The notes under the pieces: generated by a model
Database searches by the model: none
Told to the model about the DNA's origin: nothing
The model's input: only the letters and a program-made list of their open reading frames with translations
Part shown: positions 1-5,333 of the stretch, piece after piece
Layout of the letters: each line of letters starts with the position of its first letter
Position numbering within the stretch: position 1 is the first letter of the stretch
Made by a program: the position numbers and the translations under genes
NCBI GenBank assembly: GCA_021790295.1
Contig: JAJYIC010000151.1
Span: 1 to 6,431, forward strand
DNA: 6,431 bases
Source of the DNA: Pseudomonadota bacterium
Lineage (GTDB): Bacteria; Pseudomonadota; Alphaproteobacteria; ATCC43930; CGMCC-115725
Direction of reading: 5' to 3'

Positions 1-444
1 AAGGGGCTGGTCATCGACTTCGACGACCCGGCTGTCGAGATTGACGACCACCTTGCCGGTGCGAATCGCCGAGACGGAAAAGCCTTTCGAGCGCCTCACG
101 ATCGCCTGGATGCGGGCGATCAGTTCGCGGCCGTCGAAAGGCTTGGTCAGAAAGTCGTCGGCGCCGATGCCGAGGCCTTTGATCTTGTAATCGAGCTGGC
201 CAAGTCCGGAAAGGATGAGGATCGGCGTCTTCACGCGCGCAGCGCGAAGGCGGCGCAAGACCTCGTAACCGTCGATATCGGGAAGAAGAAGATCAAGCAC
301 AATGATGTCGTAGTCATACAGCTTGCCGATTTCGAGCCCGTCCTCGCCGAGATCTGTCTTGTCGCAGACAAGACCTGCCTGGCGTAGAAGAAGTTCTATA
401 CTACGGGCGGTAGCGGCATCATCTTCGACGAGTAGCACGCGCAT
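1..444 (-). CDS. ctrA: Cell-cycle response regulator CtrA (5' part; gene continues beyond window start)
   Basis: DNA-binding OmpR/PhoB-type response regulator. In alphaproteobacteria CtrA, phosphorylated through the CckA-ChpT relay, controls replication, division and flagellar genes by binding TTAA-N7-TTAA sites. The visible 148 codons hold the whole receiver domain: acidic pocket E7/D8/D9, phospho-acceptor D51 inside the VLDLLLPD stretch (same position as in Caulobacter CtrA), S79 and the conserved K101 in the TKPF motif. They then give the typical RRSKG linker and the first strands of the winged-helix domain (TGKVVVNLDSRVVEVDDQPL). The DNA-recognition helix and C-terminus lie outside the window. 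The ATG at 444 has GGAG (complement of 451-454) six bases upstream and starts MRVLLVEDD, as the family does. Regulation is probably autogenous through the boxes at 526-563. Family assignment is near certain. Confidence 0.95.
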   Translation of the reverse strand, partial: MRVLLVEDDAATARSIELLLRQAGLVCDKTDLGEDGLEIGKLYDYDIIVLDLLLPDIDGYEVLRRLRAARVKTPILILSGLGQLDYKIKGLGIGADDFLTKPFDGRELIARIQAIVRRSKGFSVSAIRTGKVVVNLDSRVVEVDDQPL

Positions 445-450
445 CGAACG

Positions 451-454
451 CTCC
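451..454 (-). promoter_or_regulatory. Ribosome binding site of ctrA
   Basis: On the minus strand GGAG lies six bases before the ctrA ATG at 444. It fixes this start, which also agrees with the conserved N-terminus. It sits just downstream of the leader stem-loop at 472-491. Confidence 0.6.
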
Positions 455-471
455 ACGATCGGCCGGCGTTT

Positions 472-491
472 GCCCCGGCTGCGGCCGGGGC
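472..491 (-). other. Strong GC stem-loop in the ctrA 5' leader
   Basis: A perfect 8-bp inverted repeat, GCCCCGGC (472-479) and GCCGGGGC (484-491), encloses a 4-nt loop. It lies 28-47 nt upstream of the ctrA start, between the CtrA boxes and the ribosome binding site, so it would be in the ctrA mRNA leader if transcription starts near those boxes. There is no T run after it on either strand, so it does not look like an intrinsic terminator. It may affect leader stability or ribosome access; that part is inference. Confidence 0.5.
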
Positions 492-525
492 CCCCGCGAA
501 CAGCAGGGAGGCCGGCAATAGGGCG

Positions 526-563
526 TTAACCATAAACGCATTAACGGGTTAACAAATCCTTAT
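526..563 (-). promoter_or_regulatory. CtrA-binding region upstream of ctrA (probable autoregulatory promoter)
   Basis: Three TTAAC half-sites lie at 526-530, 541-545 and 549-553. The best full box is 549-563, TTAA-CAAATCC-TTAT, which matches the CtrA consensus TTAA-N7-TTAA at 7 of 8 fixed positions. It is 105-119 nt upstream of the ctrA ATG, a plausible place for an autoregulated promoter, and an A/T-rich TATGGT element (minus strand, around 529-534) follows at a reasonable -10 distance. Autoregulation of ctrA is established in Caulobacter; here it is inferred from the sites. Confidence 0.6.
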
Positions 564-574
564 CGCTCCGTCGA

Positions 575-579
575 GAGTC
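575..579. promoter_or_regulatory. GANTC (CcrM methylation-type) site in the ctrA promoter region
   Basis: GAGTC at 575-579 is the only GANTC in the ctrA/FliJ-like intergenic region and lies 12 bp beyond the best CtrA box, further from ctrA. In Caulobacter the ctrA P1 promoter carries a GANTC whose methylation state gates transcription after the replication fork passes. The 5-bp motif also occurs by chance elsewhere in the window (for example 1985, 2566, 3800 and 5715), so position is the only support. Confidence 0.4.
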
Positions 580-644
580 TTACGCCTGCGCCAAGCATTG
601 CAGCAAAAAAGCCGCAGCAGAACGCCCTTCGCCGCAAGGGCCGA

Positions 645-659
645 TTAACCCGGCGTTAG
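645..659 (+). promoter_or_regulatory. CtrA box and putative promoter of the FliJ-like gene
   Basis: TTAA-CCCGGCG-TTAG matches the CtrA consensus at 7 of 8 fixed positions. A -10-like CATGAT (672-677) or TGATAG (674-679) follows 12-14 nt later. This geometry would place the transcript start at about 684, the gene's ATG. CtrA control of flagellar genes is well established in alphaproteobacteria; its use here is inferred from the site. Confidence 0.5.
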
Positions 660-683
660 GACGAGGGCTTGCATGATAGCCCC

Positions 684-1016
684 ATGCGCGTCATCGAAAC
701 CTTGATCCGCTCTTCCCGTCGCCGGCTCGAAAACGAAAGGCGCCTGCTTGCCGGCCTCGTCGCTTTGAACGCCTGCCTTTGCGCCGACGCCGAACGCCTG
801 AGCGAAGGAATTGCCGAAGAAGAAGGAGCCGGAGAAAGACGGGAAAGGCTGTTGCGTTCGATCGCCGAGGTCGAGGGGCAGATCCGCCGCGCGCGTTCCG
901 CCGTCGGCGAAGCCTTTGCAGAACTCGAACGTCACGAGCTTGCGGCTTCAAGCCGAGCGCGGCGGGCGCAGCGGCTTCAGTCGCTTCCTCTTTCGGCAAG
1001 CCTGCCGTCGCGCTGA
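684..1016 (+). CDS. FliJ-like flagellar export chaperone, short form
   Basis: A 110-residue, almost entirely helical, Arg/Glu-rich protein. FliJ proteins are coiled-coil components of the flagellar type III export apparatus that work with the FliI ATPase at the cytoplasmic side of the basal body. The start (MRVIETLIRSSRRRLENERR) resembles alphaproteobacterial FliJ starts of the MKSRETLIRLKKFQ type, and the later QIRRARSAVGEAFAELERHEL matches the family's second helix. The ATG at 684 was preferred over an in-frame TTG at 669 because it aligns with family N-termini; no good Shine-Dalgarno lies before either. Compared with my recollection of the roughly 135-150 aa family, the loop between the two helices is missing. 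It sits divergently beside ctrA behind a CtrA box, which supports the flagellar reading. A different small coiled-coil protein cannot be excluded. Confidence 0.65.
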   Translation: MRVIETLIRSSRRRLENERRLLAGLVALNACLCADAERLSEGIAEEEGAGERRERLLRSIAEVEGQIRRARSAVGEAFAELERHELAASSRARRAQRLQSLPLSASLPSR

Positions 1017-1017
1017 C

Positions 1018-1038
1018 AGGGCCGCATCCCGGCCCTTT
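1018..1038 (+). terminator. Probable intrinsic terminator of the FliJ-like gene
   Basis: A perfect 7-bp stem, AGGGCCG (1018-1024) and CGGCCCT (1030-1036), with a 5-nt loop begins two bases after the stop codon and runs into TTT. The T run is short, so termination may be partial. Confidence 0.5.
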
Positions 1039-1100
1039 CGAAGGCTTGCGCGCTCGGCCCTTCCTCCACTTGCGATCGCCTTCTTTCTTTCGCCCGAAAG

Positions 1101-1106
1101 AGGAGG
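1101..1106 (+). promoter_or_regulatory. Consensus Shine-Dalgarno AGGAGG lacking a standard start codon at normal distance
   Basis: A perfect AGGAGG, preceded by a small TCTTTC/GAAAGA hairpin (1086-1101), is followed five bases later by an in-frame CTG (1112). The nearest in-frame ATG is at 1148, 41 bases away. It may serve a CTG start of the CoA-transferase or be fortuitous. Confidence 0.35.
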
Positions 1107-1147
1107 ATAGTCTGGGCGCATCCTCAGCGATTGGGATCGCCCCGCCG

Positions 1148-2395
1148 ATGAGCCTCCATCAGAAATCCTTCGCGCCCCATGCGGCCTGTCCTCTCGACGG
1201 GGTGCGGGTCGTCGATCTTTCGCGGCTTGTCTCGGGGAACATGGCAAGTCTCGTCCTCGCCGATTTCGGCGCCGAGGTTCTCAAGATCGAGGATCCGAAA
1301 AAGGGCGACCCTTTGCGCGCGTGGCAGACAAAGGGGGTGAGCGTCCACTGGAAGGTCTATGCGCGAAACAAGAAGAGCGTGGCGCTCGATCTGAGGGCGC
1401 CCCGAGGGCGCGAACTGTTTGCGGATCTTGCCGCGGGCGCCGCGGTCCTGATCGAGAATTTTCGCCCCGGCACGCTCGAAGCGATGGGGCTTGCGCCCGA
1501 GGTTCTCCATCGCCGAAACCCGGCTCTCGTCATTCTCAGGGTTTCGGGCTGGGGCCAGGACGGGCCTTACCGCGACCGTCCCGGGTTTGGCACTCTCGTC
1601 GAAAGCATGTCGGGGTTTGCGGCAAGGACGGGCTTTGGCGACCGCGAGCCGGTTCTGCCGCCGACCGCGCTTGCCGACATGGTCGCCGGGCTTTACGGGG
1701 CTTTTGCCGTCCTTCTGGCCTTGCGCGAGGTCGAGCTCGGCAAAGGCGCGGGGCAGGTGATCGATCTGCCTCTTCTCGACCCGCTGTTTTCCTTTATGGC
1801 GGCCGAGGCGCCGATCTACCGCTTGACGGGCAAGGTGCGCCCGCGCACCGGCGGGCGTTCGGAAACGACTTCCCCGCGCAATGTCTTCAAGACGAAGGAC
1901 GGGCGTTATATCGGCATTTCGGCCTCGATGCAGGCGATGGCCGAGCGTCTATTCCGCGCAATCGGGCGCGCCGACATGATCGCCGACTCGCGTTTTGCCA
2001 CCAATACCGAGCGCGTCAGGAACGTCGAAGCCTGCGAGGCGCCGATCGCCGCTTTTATCGCCGCGCGCAGCCTCGCCGAAAACATGGAAGTGTTCGAAAA
2101 GGCCGAGGTCACCGCCGCACCCGTCTACGACATCGATCAGTTCATGGCCGATCCTCATGTGATCGCCCGCGAGATCCTCTCCGAGGTTCCCGACGAGGAG
2201 ATGGGCCTTCTGCCGATGCATGGGGTCGTCCCCGGTCTTTCGGCAACGCCGGGAAGGCTGCGCCGCCCCGCCCCACGCCTCGGCCAACACACCGCGGAAA
2301 TCCTTTCGGCGGCGGGCCTTGCGCGGGAGGAAATGGCCTCTCTCGCGGGCGAAGGGATCATCGGCCTCGGCGAAGGAGAGGAAAGCGATGACTGA
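1148..2395 (+). CDS. Family III (CaiB/BaiF/Frc) CoA-transferase
   Basis: Predicted cytosolic enzyme of 415 aa, the normal family length. Family III enzymes move CoA between carboxylic acids through an enzyme-bound aspartyl-CoA anhydride. The N-terminal Rossmann-like core is clear (DGVRVVDLSRLVSG, then LADFGAEVLKIE at about 36-47), followed by KSVALDLR and ENFRPGTLE. The substrate-loop signature RVSGWGQDGPYRDRPGFG is present, and the catalytic Asp is probably D177 in PTALADMVAGLYG. GQVIDLPLLDPLF, the RLFRAIGR region and C-terminal TPGRLRRPAPRLGQH are also typical. ATG 1148 is chosen because PLDGVRV follows 12 residues on; a CTG at 1112 with a better Shine-Dalgarno would add 12 residues. The stop overlaps the next gene by 8 nt, so the two are translationally linked. 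The substrate is unknown; pairing with a CitE-type lyase suggests a hydroxy-dicarboxylate such as citramalate or malate. The family call is firm, the substrate is inference. Confidence 0.92.
   Translation: MSLHQKSFAPHAACPLDGVRVVDLSRLVSGNMASLVLADFGAEVLKIEDPKKGDPLRAWQTKGVSVHWKVYARNKKSVALDLRAPRGRELFADLAAGAAVLIENFRPGTLEAMGLAPEVLHRRNPALVILRVSGWGQDGPYRDRPGFGTLVESMSGFAARTGFGDREPVLPPTALADMVAGLYGAFAVLLALREVELGKGAGQVIDLPLLDPLFSFMAAEAPIYRLTGKVRPRTGGRSETTSPRNVFKTKDGRYIGISASMQAMAERLFRAIGRADMIADSRFATNTERVRNVEACEAPIAAFIAARSLAENMEVFEKAEVTAAPVYDIDQFMADPHVIAREILSEVPDEEMGLLPMHGVVPGLSATPGRLRRPAPRLGQHTAEILSAAGLAREEMASLAGEGIIGLGEGEESDD
2373..2378 (+). promoter_or_regulatory. Ribosome binding site of the CitE-like gene, inside the CoA-transferase
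   Basis: AAGGAG lies nine bases before the ATG at 2388, with a second GAGG at 2378-2381. Both are within the last codons of the upstream gene, which supports coupled translation and this start. Confidence 0.6.
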
Positions 2396-3203
2396 AAGCG
2401 GCCTTCCGGTCTGGCGTTCGCTTCTCTTCGTCCCGGTCACCAATCCGCGTTTTGTCGAAGGCGCCTCGAGGCGCGGCGCCGACGCGATCATCCTCGATCT
2501 CGAAGACAGCGTCGCCCCTTCCGAAAAGGAACGGGCGCGCGGCCTCGTGCCTGCCGCGGCGGCAAGAGTCGGGGAACAGGGCGCCGATGTCGTCGTGCGC
2601 ATCAACCGCCCTTTGCGGCTGGCGCTGCGCGACATCGAGGCGGCGGTCGGGCCCGCCGTTGCGGCTCTTATTCTTCCCAAAAGCGAAAGCGCCGAACATA
2701 TCCGCCTCCTTGCCGAGATCGTCGATGACGTCGAAAGAGAGCGCGCGATGGCGGCGGGAGTGACCCGCCTCATCGCTTCGGTCGAAAGCGCCGAAGCTCT
2801 ATTCCGCATCGCCGAGATCGCCCGCGCCCATCCCCGCCTCGCGGCGATCAATCTCGGAGCGGAGGATTTCGCTCTTTCGGCCGGGATGCTGCCCGAGGCG
2901 GAAGGGCTTTTCATGCCCAAGCAGCTTTGCGTTTTCGCCGCGCGCGCCGCCGGCATCCTGCCTTTGGGGTTTATCGGCACGGTCGCCGATTTCAGCGATC
3001 TCGACGCCTTTCGCGAGACCATACGCCGCTCGCGCCGTTTGGGCTTCGAGGGCGCCTCGGTCATCCATCCGAGCCAAGTTGCGATCTTGAACGAAGAGTT
3101 CGGACCGCAAACGGAAGAACTCGATCGCGCCCGCCGGCTTCTCGAACGCGCCGCCGCGATCGCCGAGCGCGAGAAAAGGACGCGCGCGCTCGCGCGGCGC
3201 TAG
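2388..3203 (+). CDS. CitE/HpcH-family CoA-ester lyase-like protein, short form
   Basis: A 271-aa TIM-barrel protein of the HpcH/HpaI aldolase-citrate lyase beta family, whose members cleave or form malyl-, citramalyl- or citryl-CoA with Mg2+. It starts RSLLFVPVTNPRFVEGA, typical of CitE, then shows DAIILDLEDSV (33-42), CoA/substrate arginine R71 in VVVRIN, LPKSES (96-101), and the likely Mg2+ ligands E133 (SVESAEAL) and D160 (LGAEDF). GASVIHPSQV follows near the end. The protein stops after a helical LDRARRLLERAAAIAEREKR tail, without the GKMID-P type segment that supplies a catalytic Asp in malyl/citramalyl-CoA lyases. It overlaps the CoA-transferase by 8 nt, so the pair probably acts in sequence: thioester formation, then cleavage to a 2-oxo acid or glyoxylate and acyl-CoA. 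Specificity cannot be read from sequence. Confidence 0.88.
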   Translation: MTESGLPVWRSLLFVPVTNPRFVEGASRRGADAIILDLEDSVAPSEKERARGLVPAAAARVGEQGADVVVRINRPLRLALRDIEAAVGPAVAALILPKSESAEHIRLLAEIVDDVERERAMAAGVTRLIASVESAEALFRIAEIARAHPRLAAINLGAEDFALSAGMLPEAEGLFMPKQLCVFAARAAGILPLGFIGTVADFSDLDAFRETIRRSRRLGFEGASVIHPSQVAILNEEFGPQTEELDRARRLLERAAAIAEREKRTRALARR

Positions 3204-3218
3204 CCAGGGAAGAGGAGC

Positions 3219-3794
3219 CTAATCTCGCGCCCAGGGCCGGTCGAGGAGCGCCTTCTGCGGCGGGGTCAATACCTGATAAAAGGCCTTGATCTCGGGCAGG
3301 AAGGAGTTGAGGCCGGCGAGCCGGGCCGACAACATGTCGCGCATCAGGTCGAGGCGATCGACGACGGTTTTGGCGCCCTTAGCCCCGAAACGGTTGCAAA
3401 GATCGACCTCCTTGCGATTGACGTCGCGGGCCGTCGCCGCCAATTTTTGCCAAAGCGGCCTTTGCTGCGCCGTCAGATCGAGTTTCGTGCCGACATAGGC
3501 AAGCAGCGCCGCGCGCCGTGCGAGCCGGTCTATGCAGGCCTCTTTCGGGTTTCCCCACCCCATCATCATCATGCGCCGCCTCTCCATCATGCCGCGCCAG
3601 GGGCCCGGCCCGGGCCCGTGCCTTATGCCGCGGCCCATCATTCCCTGCGGGCGGCCAGGCGCAGGCAGCGTCGGCGCGTTTTTCGCCGCAGGGGCGGGCG
3701 CCGTTTTCCCGCCTTGCTCACCGCTTTGGGCGAGAGCCAAGGGGACGATCGCAAGGGCGGCGAGGAAGGCGGTGGCATAAAGCGCAGGTTTCAT
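3219..3794 (-). CDS. Secreted LTxxQ-motif (Spy/CpxP-like) periplasmic protein with Met-rich linker
   Basis: A 191-aa predicted periplasmic protein. Residues 1-22 form a signal peptide ending ALA before Q23. A low-complexity Ala/Pro then Gly/Pro/Met/Arg linker spans about 29-82, with eight Met in 52-78 including four in a row (75-78). The C-terminal half is helical with two LTxxQ motifs, LTAQQ (107-111) and LTPPQ (176-180), the hallmark of Spy/CpxP-type stress chaperones, and two cysteines (C87, C133). Family members bind misfolded proteins or sense envelope and metal stress; here that is inference. The start at 3794 gives an intact signal peptide and has GGAG seven bases upstream; a longer in-frame start at 3866 is rejected. 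The gene converges on the CitE-like gene, 15 bp away, with no terminator seen between them. Confidence 0.8.
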   Translation of the reverse strand: MKPALYATAFLAALAIVPLALAQSGEQGGKTAPAPAAKNAPTLPAPGRPQGMMGRGIRHGPGPGPWRGMMERRRMMMMGWGNPKEACIDRLARRAALLAYVGTKLDLTAQQRPLWQKLAATARDVNRKEVDLCNRFGAKGAKTVVDRLDLMRDMLSARLAGLNSFLPEIKAFYQVLTPPQKALLDRPWARD

Positions 3795-3861
3795 GGCGGG
3801 ACTCCCGAATAGGAGGATTGCGAGCCTTGCGGGTGGCCCGGGGTCGGGTCGCCCCCTCGCA

Positions 3862-3874
3862 GCCATATAACGAA
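3862..3874 (-). promoter_or_regulatory. Possible -10 element upstream of the LTxxQ gene
   Basis: On the minus strand CGTTATATGG is the only clear A/T-rich hexamer in the 90-nt gap between the GST stop and the LTxxQ gene. No convincing -35 accompanies it, so this is a weak call that the gene has its own promoter rather than relying on read-through. Confidence 0.25.
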
Positions 3875-3884
3875 AACCCCGCTC

Positions 3885-4517
3885 TTACGGTTCCGGCCGG
3901 GTGAGGGCGACGCTCGGGCGCGCATCGATGCGTCCGAGCCACTCGCTGAGCCGCGCCCGTTCGGCAAAGATCTCCCTGCCTTCGCCAACCCGTGCGAAAG
4001 AAGAAAGAAGAGGGAAGAGCATGCAATCGGCAAGGCTCATCTCGGAACCGGCGAGAAATGGCCCTTCGCCCATCAGACGCTCGATCTCGCCGAGGCAATG
4101 CCGCGCCATTTCCAGCGCCGCGGCGTTCGCTTCCTCGGCGAAATTCTTTGCCGGCAGCGGCGGCGAAATGCGGTTCCTAAGGATGCGGGCGCCGATCGCC
4201 GGATAGGCGTAAGCATCGTGGATGCCGATCATCTGGTTCATCCGCGACCATTCGTAAACATCTTCGGATTGCAGCGCGGGCCCGGAAAATCTTTCGTCGA
4301 TGTAACGCAAGATCGCCTGCGTTTCGTAAAGGTTGAAGCCTTCGTGTTCGAAAGCCGGAACCTTGGCGAAAGGCTGGCGGGAAAGGTGAGGCTCTTCGCG
4401 CTCTCTGCCAAATTCCACCGGGACGAGGCGATGGACGACCCCCTTTTCGGCGAGGGCGAGACGCACGCTCCACACATAAGGGCTCGAGGCCGGACCGTAG
4501 ACGATCGGGTGCGCCAT
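3885..4517 (-). CDS. Glutathione S-transferase family protein
   Basis: A 210-aa cytosolic GST of normal length. GSTs conjugate glutathione to electrophiles or isomerise and reduce small substrates. The thioredoxin-like N-domain (about 1-78) has the active-site region GPASSPYVWSVRLALAEKG with candidate catalytic serines S11/S12, the cis-proline V53-P54 in FAKVPAFEHEG, and the glutathione-binding E65-T66 in LYETQAILRYID. The helical C-domain carries GEGPFLAGSEMSLADCMLFPLL, the usual N-capping/hydrophobic-staple region. It is not a clear zeta-class (maleylacetoacetate isomerase) protein, because the SS-x-S-x-RVRIAL motif is absent. The ATG at 4517 has AGGA five bases upstream. It lies 30 nt downstream of the hydratase on the same strand, so the two are probably co-transcribed. 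Its substrate is unknown; the neighbour hints at a catabolic intermediate. Confidence 0.87.
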   Translation of the reverse strand: MAHPIVYGPASSPYVWSVRLALAEKGVVHRLVPVEFGREREEPHLSRQPFAKVPAFEHEGFNLYETQAILRYIDERFSGPALQSEDVYEWSRMNQMIGIHDAYAYPAIGARILRNRISPPLPAKNFAEEANAAALEMARHCLGEIERLMGEGPFLAGSEMSLADCMLFPLLSSFARVGEGREIFAERARLSEWLGRIDARPSVALTRPEP

Positions 4518-4547
4518 TCTTTTCCTGCCGATTGCGAACGAATGTTT

Positions 4548-5333
4548 TCAGTCGAAGGTAAGCTCGGCCGTCCCGAGCCCCGAGATCGCGACCTCGACGC
4601 GCGCGCCCGCGGCCGGATAACGGATCGCGACGATGCTTCCGGTCATCACCACCATCCCCTGCCGCAAAGGCCGTCCTTCCTGGGCGAGCTTGTCGGCAAG
4701 CCAGGAAAGCGCGTTCAAAGGGTGGCCCATCACCGCTTCGCCAAAGCCGGCGCCCACCTCCTTGCCGTCGATGAGGAGCTTTCCTTCCACCTTTGCAAGG
4801 TCGAGTTCGCGCCAGGAGAGGACGGGTTTGCCGATGACCACCCCTCTGTTCCACGCGTTTCCGGCGACGATTGCCGGGGCGTCGAGGCGGCCATAATCAT
4901 AACGCAAATCCTCGATCAGCTCGATTGCCGCCGCCGCGCTTTCGACGGCGTCGGCGAGAAAAGCCCTTGCGCCGCCATGCGCCAAGTCGGCGCCGAGAAC
5001 GAGCGCGATCTCGGTCTCGACGCCGAGGCGGCAATAATCGCGGGCGTGGAGAACGGCTTTGCCGTGATGGACTTCGCTCTCGAAGATGGCGCCGTAACAG
5101 GGCTCGGTGATGCCGAGAAGCTTTTGCATGACGGGGGTCGTGAGCGCGATCTTGTAGCCGGCGATCCTGCCGCGCCCGCTTTTCTCTTCGAGTTCCTGGA
5201 ATAGCGCGCGTATGCGATAGGCCTCGTCGAGATCGGCCGGGTAAAGCTCGGGCGGGAGAACGGACGTCTCTTTGCGGTCGCGGAAAAGAAGAAGGATGCC
5301 TTCGGCCTTTTGCCTCGGATCGAGAACGGTCAT
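4548..5333 (-). CDS. 2-keto-4-pentenoate hydratase family protein (FAH superfamily)
   Basis: A 261-aa cytosolic enzyme of the MhpD/DmpE/XylJ group, which adds water to 2-hydroxypenta-2,4-dienoate (meta-cleavage pathways) or acts with a decarboxylase partner. The key residues are visible: K61 in GYKIALTTPVMQKLLGI, and metal ligands E106 and E108 in LGVETEIALVLG with E138 in AAIELIED, numbering almost identical to E. coli MhpD. The C-terminal GHPLNALSWLADKLAQEG and GMVVMTGSIV blocks are typical. The reading frame stays open far upstream (to about 6377) only by chance. ATG 5333 matches family starts and has a GGATGGAG purine stretch before it. It is first in a likely operon with the GST. Other FAH-superfamily reactions, such as oxaloacetate or oxalocrotonate decarboxylation, remain possible; no dioxygenase or aldolase partner is in view. 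Confidence 0.87.
   Translation of the reverse strand: MTVLDPRQKAEGILLLFRDRKETSVLPPELYPADLDEAYRIRALFQELEEKSGRGRIAGYKIALTTPVMQKLLGITEPCYGAIFESEVHHGKAVLHARDYCRLGVETEIALVLGADLAHGGARAFLADAVESAAAAIELIEDLRYDYGRLDAPAIVAGNAWNRGVVIGKPVLSWRELDLAKVEGKLLIDGKEVGAGFGEAVMGHPLNALSWLADKLAQEGRPLRQGMVVMTGSIVAIRYPAAGARVEVAISGLGTAELTFD

Noticed and set aside
624..641. GCCCTT/AAGGGC hairpin in the ctrA upstream region as a terminator
   Set aside because: The minus-strand T run is about 16 nt away from the stem and no gene ends there.
779..1147. Open frame extending the CoA-transferase upstream to 779
   Set aside because: It runs through the FliJ-like gene in another frame, is Arg/Ser-rich noise, and the family N-terminus begins at about 1148.
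1949..3064. 371-codon minus-strand frame opposite the transferase/lyase pair
   Set aside because: It is Ser/Arg/Ala-rich shadow sequence with no domain signature, while the plus strand has two clear enzymes.
3181..3196. CGCGCG-CGCT-CGCGCG hairpin as a terminator for the lyase gene
   Set aside because: It lies within the coding sequence and has no T run after it.
3795..3866. Longer start for the LTxxQ protein
   Set aside because: It would bury the signal peptide behind 24 Pro/Arg-rich residues; ATG 3794 has a proper ribosome site.
4098..5204. 368-codon plus-strand frame opposite the GST and hydratase
   Set aside because: Both opposing genes have full family motifs; the plus-strand product is a GC-rich shadow without recognisable domains.
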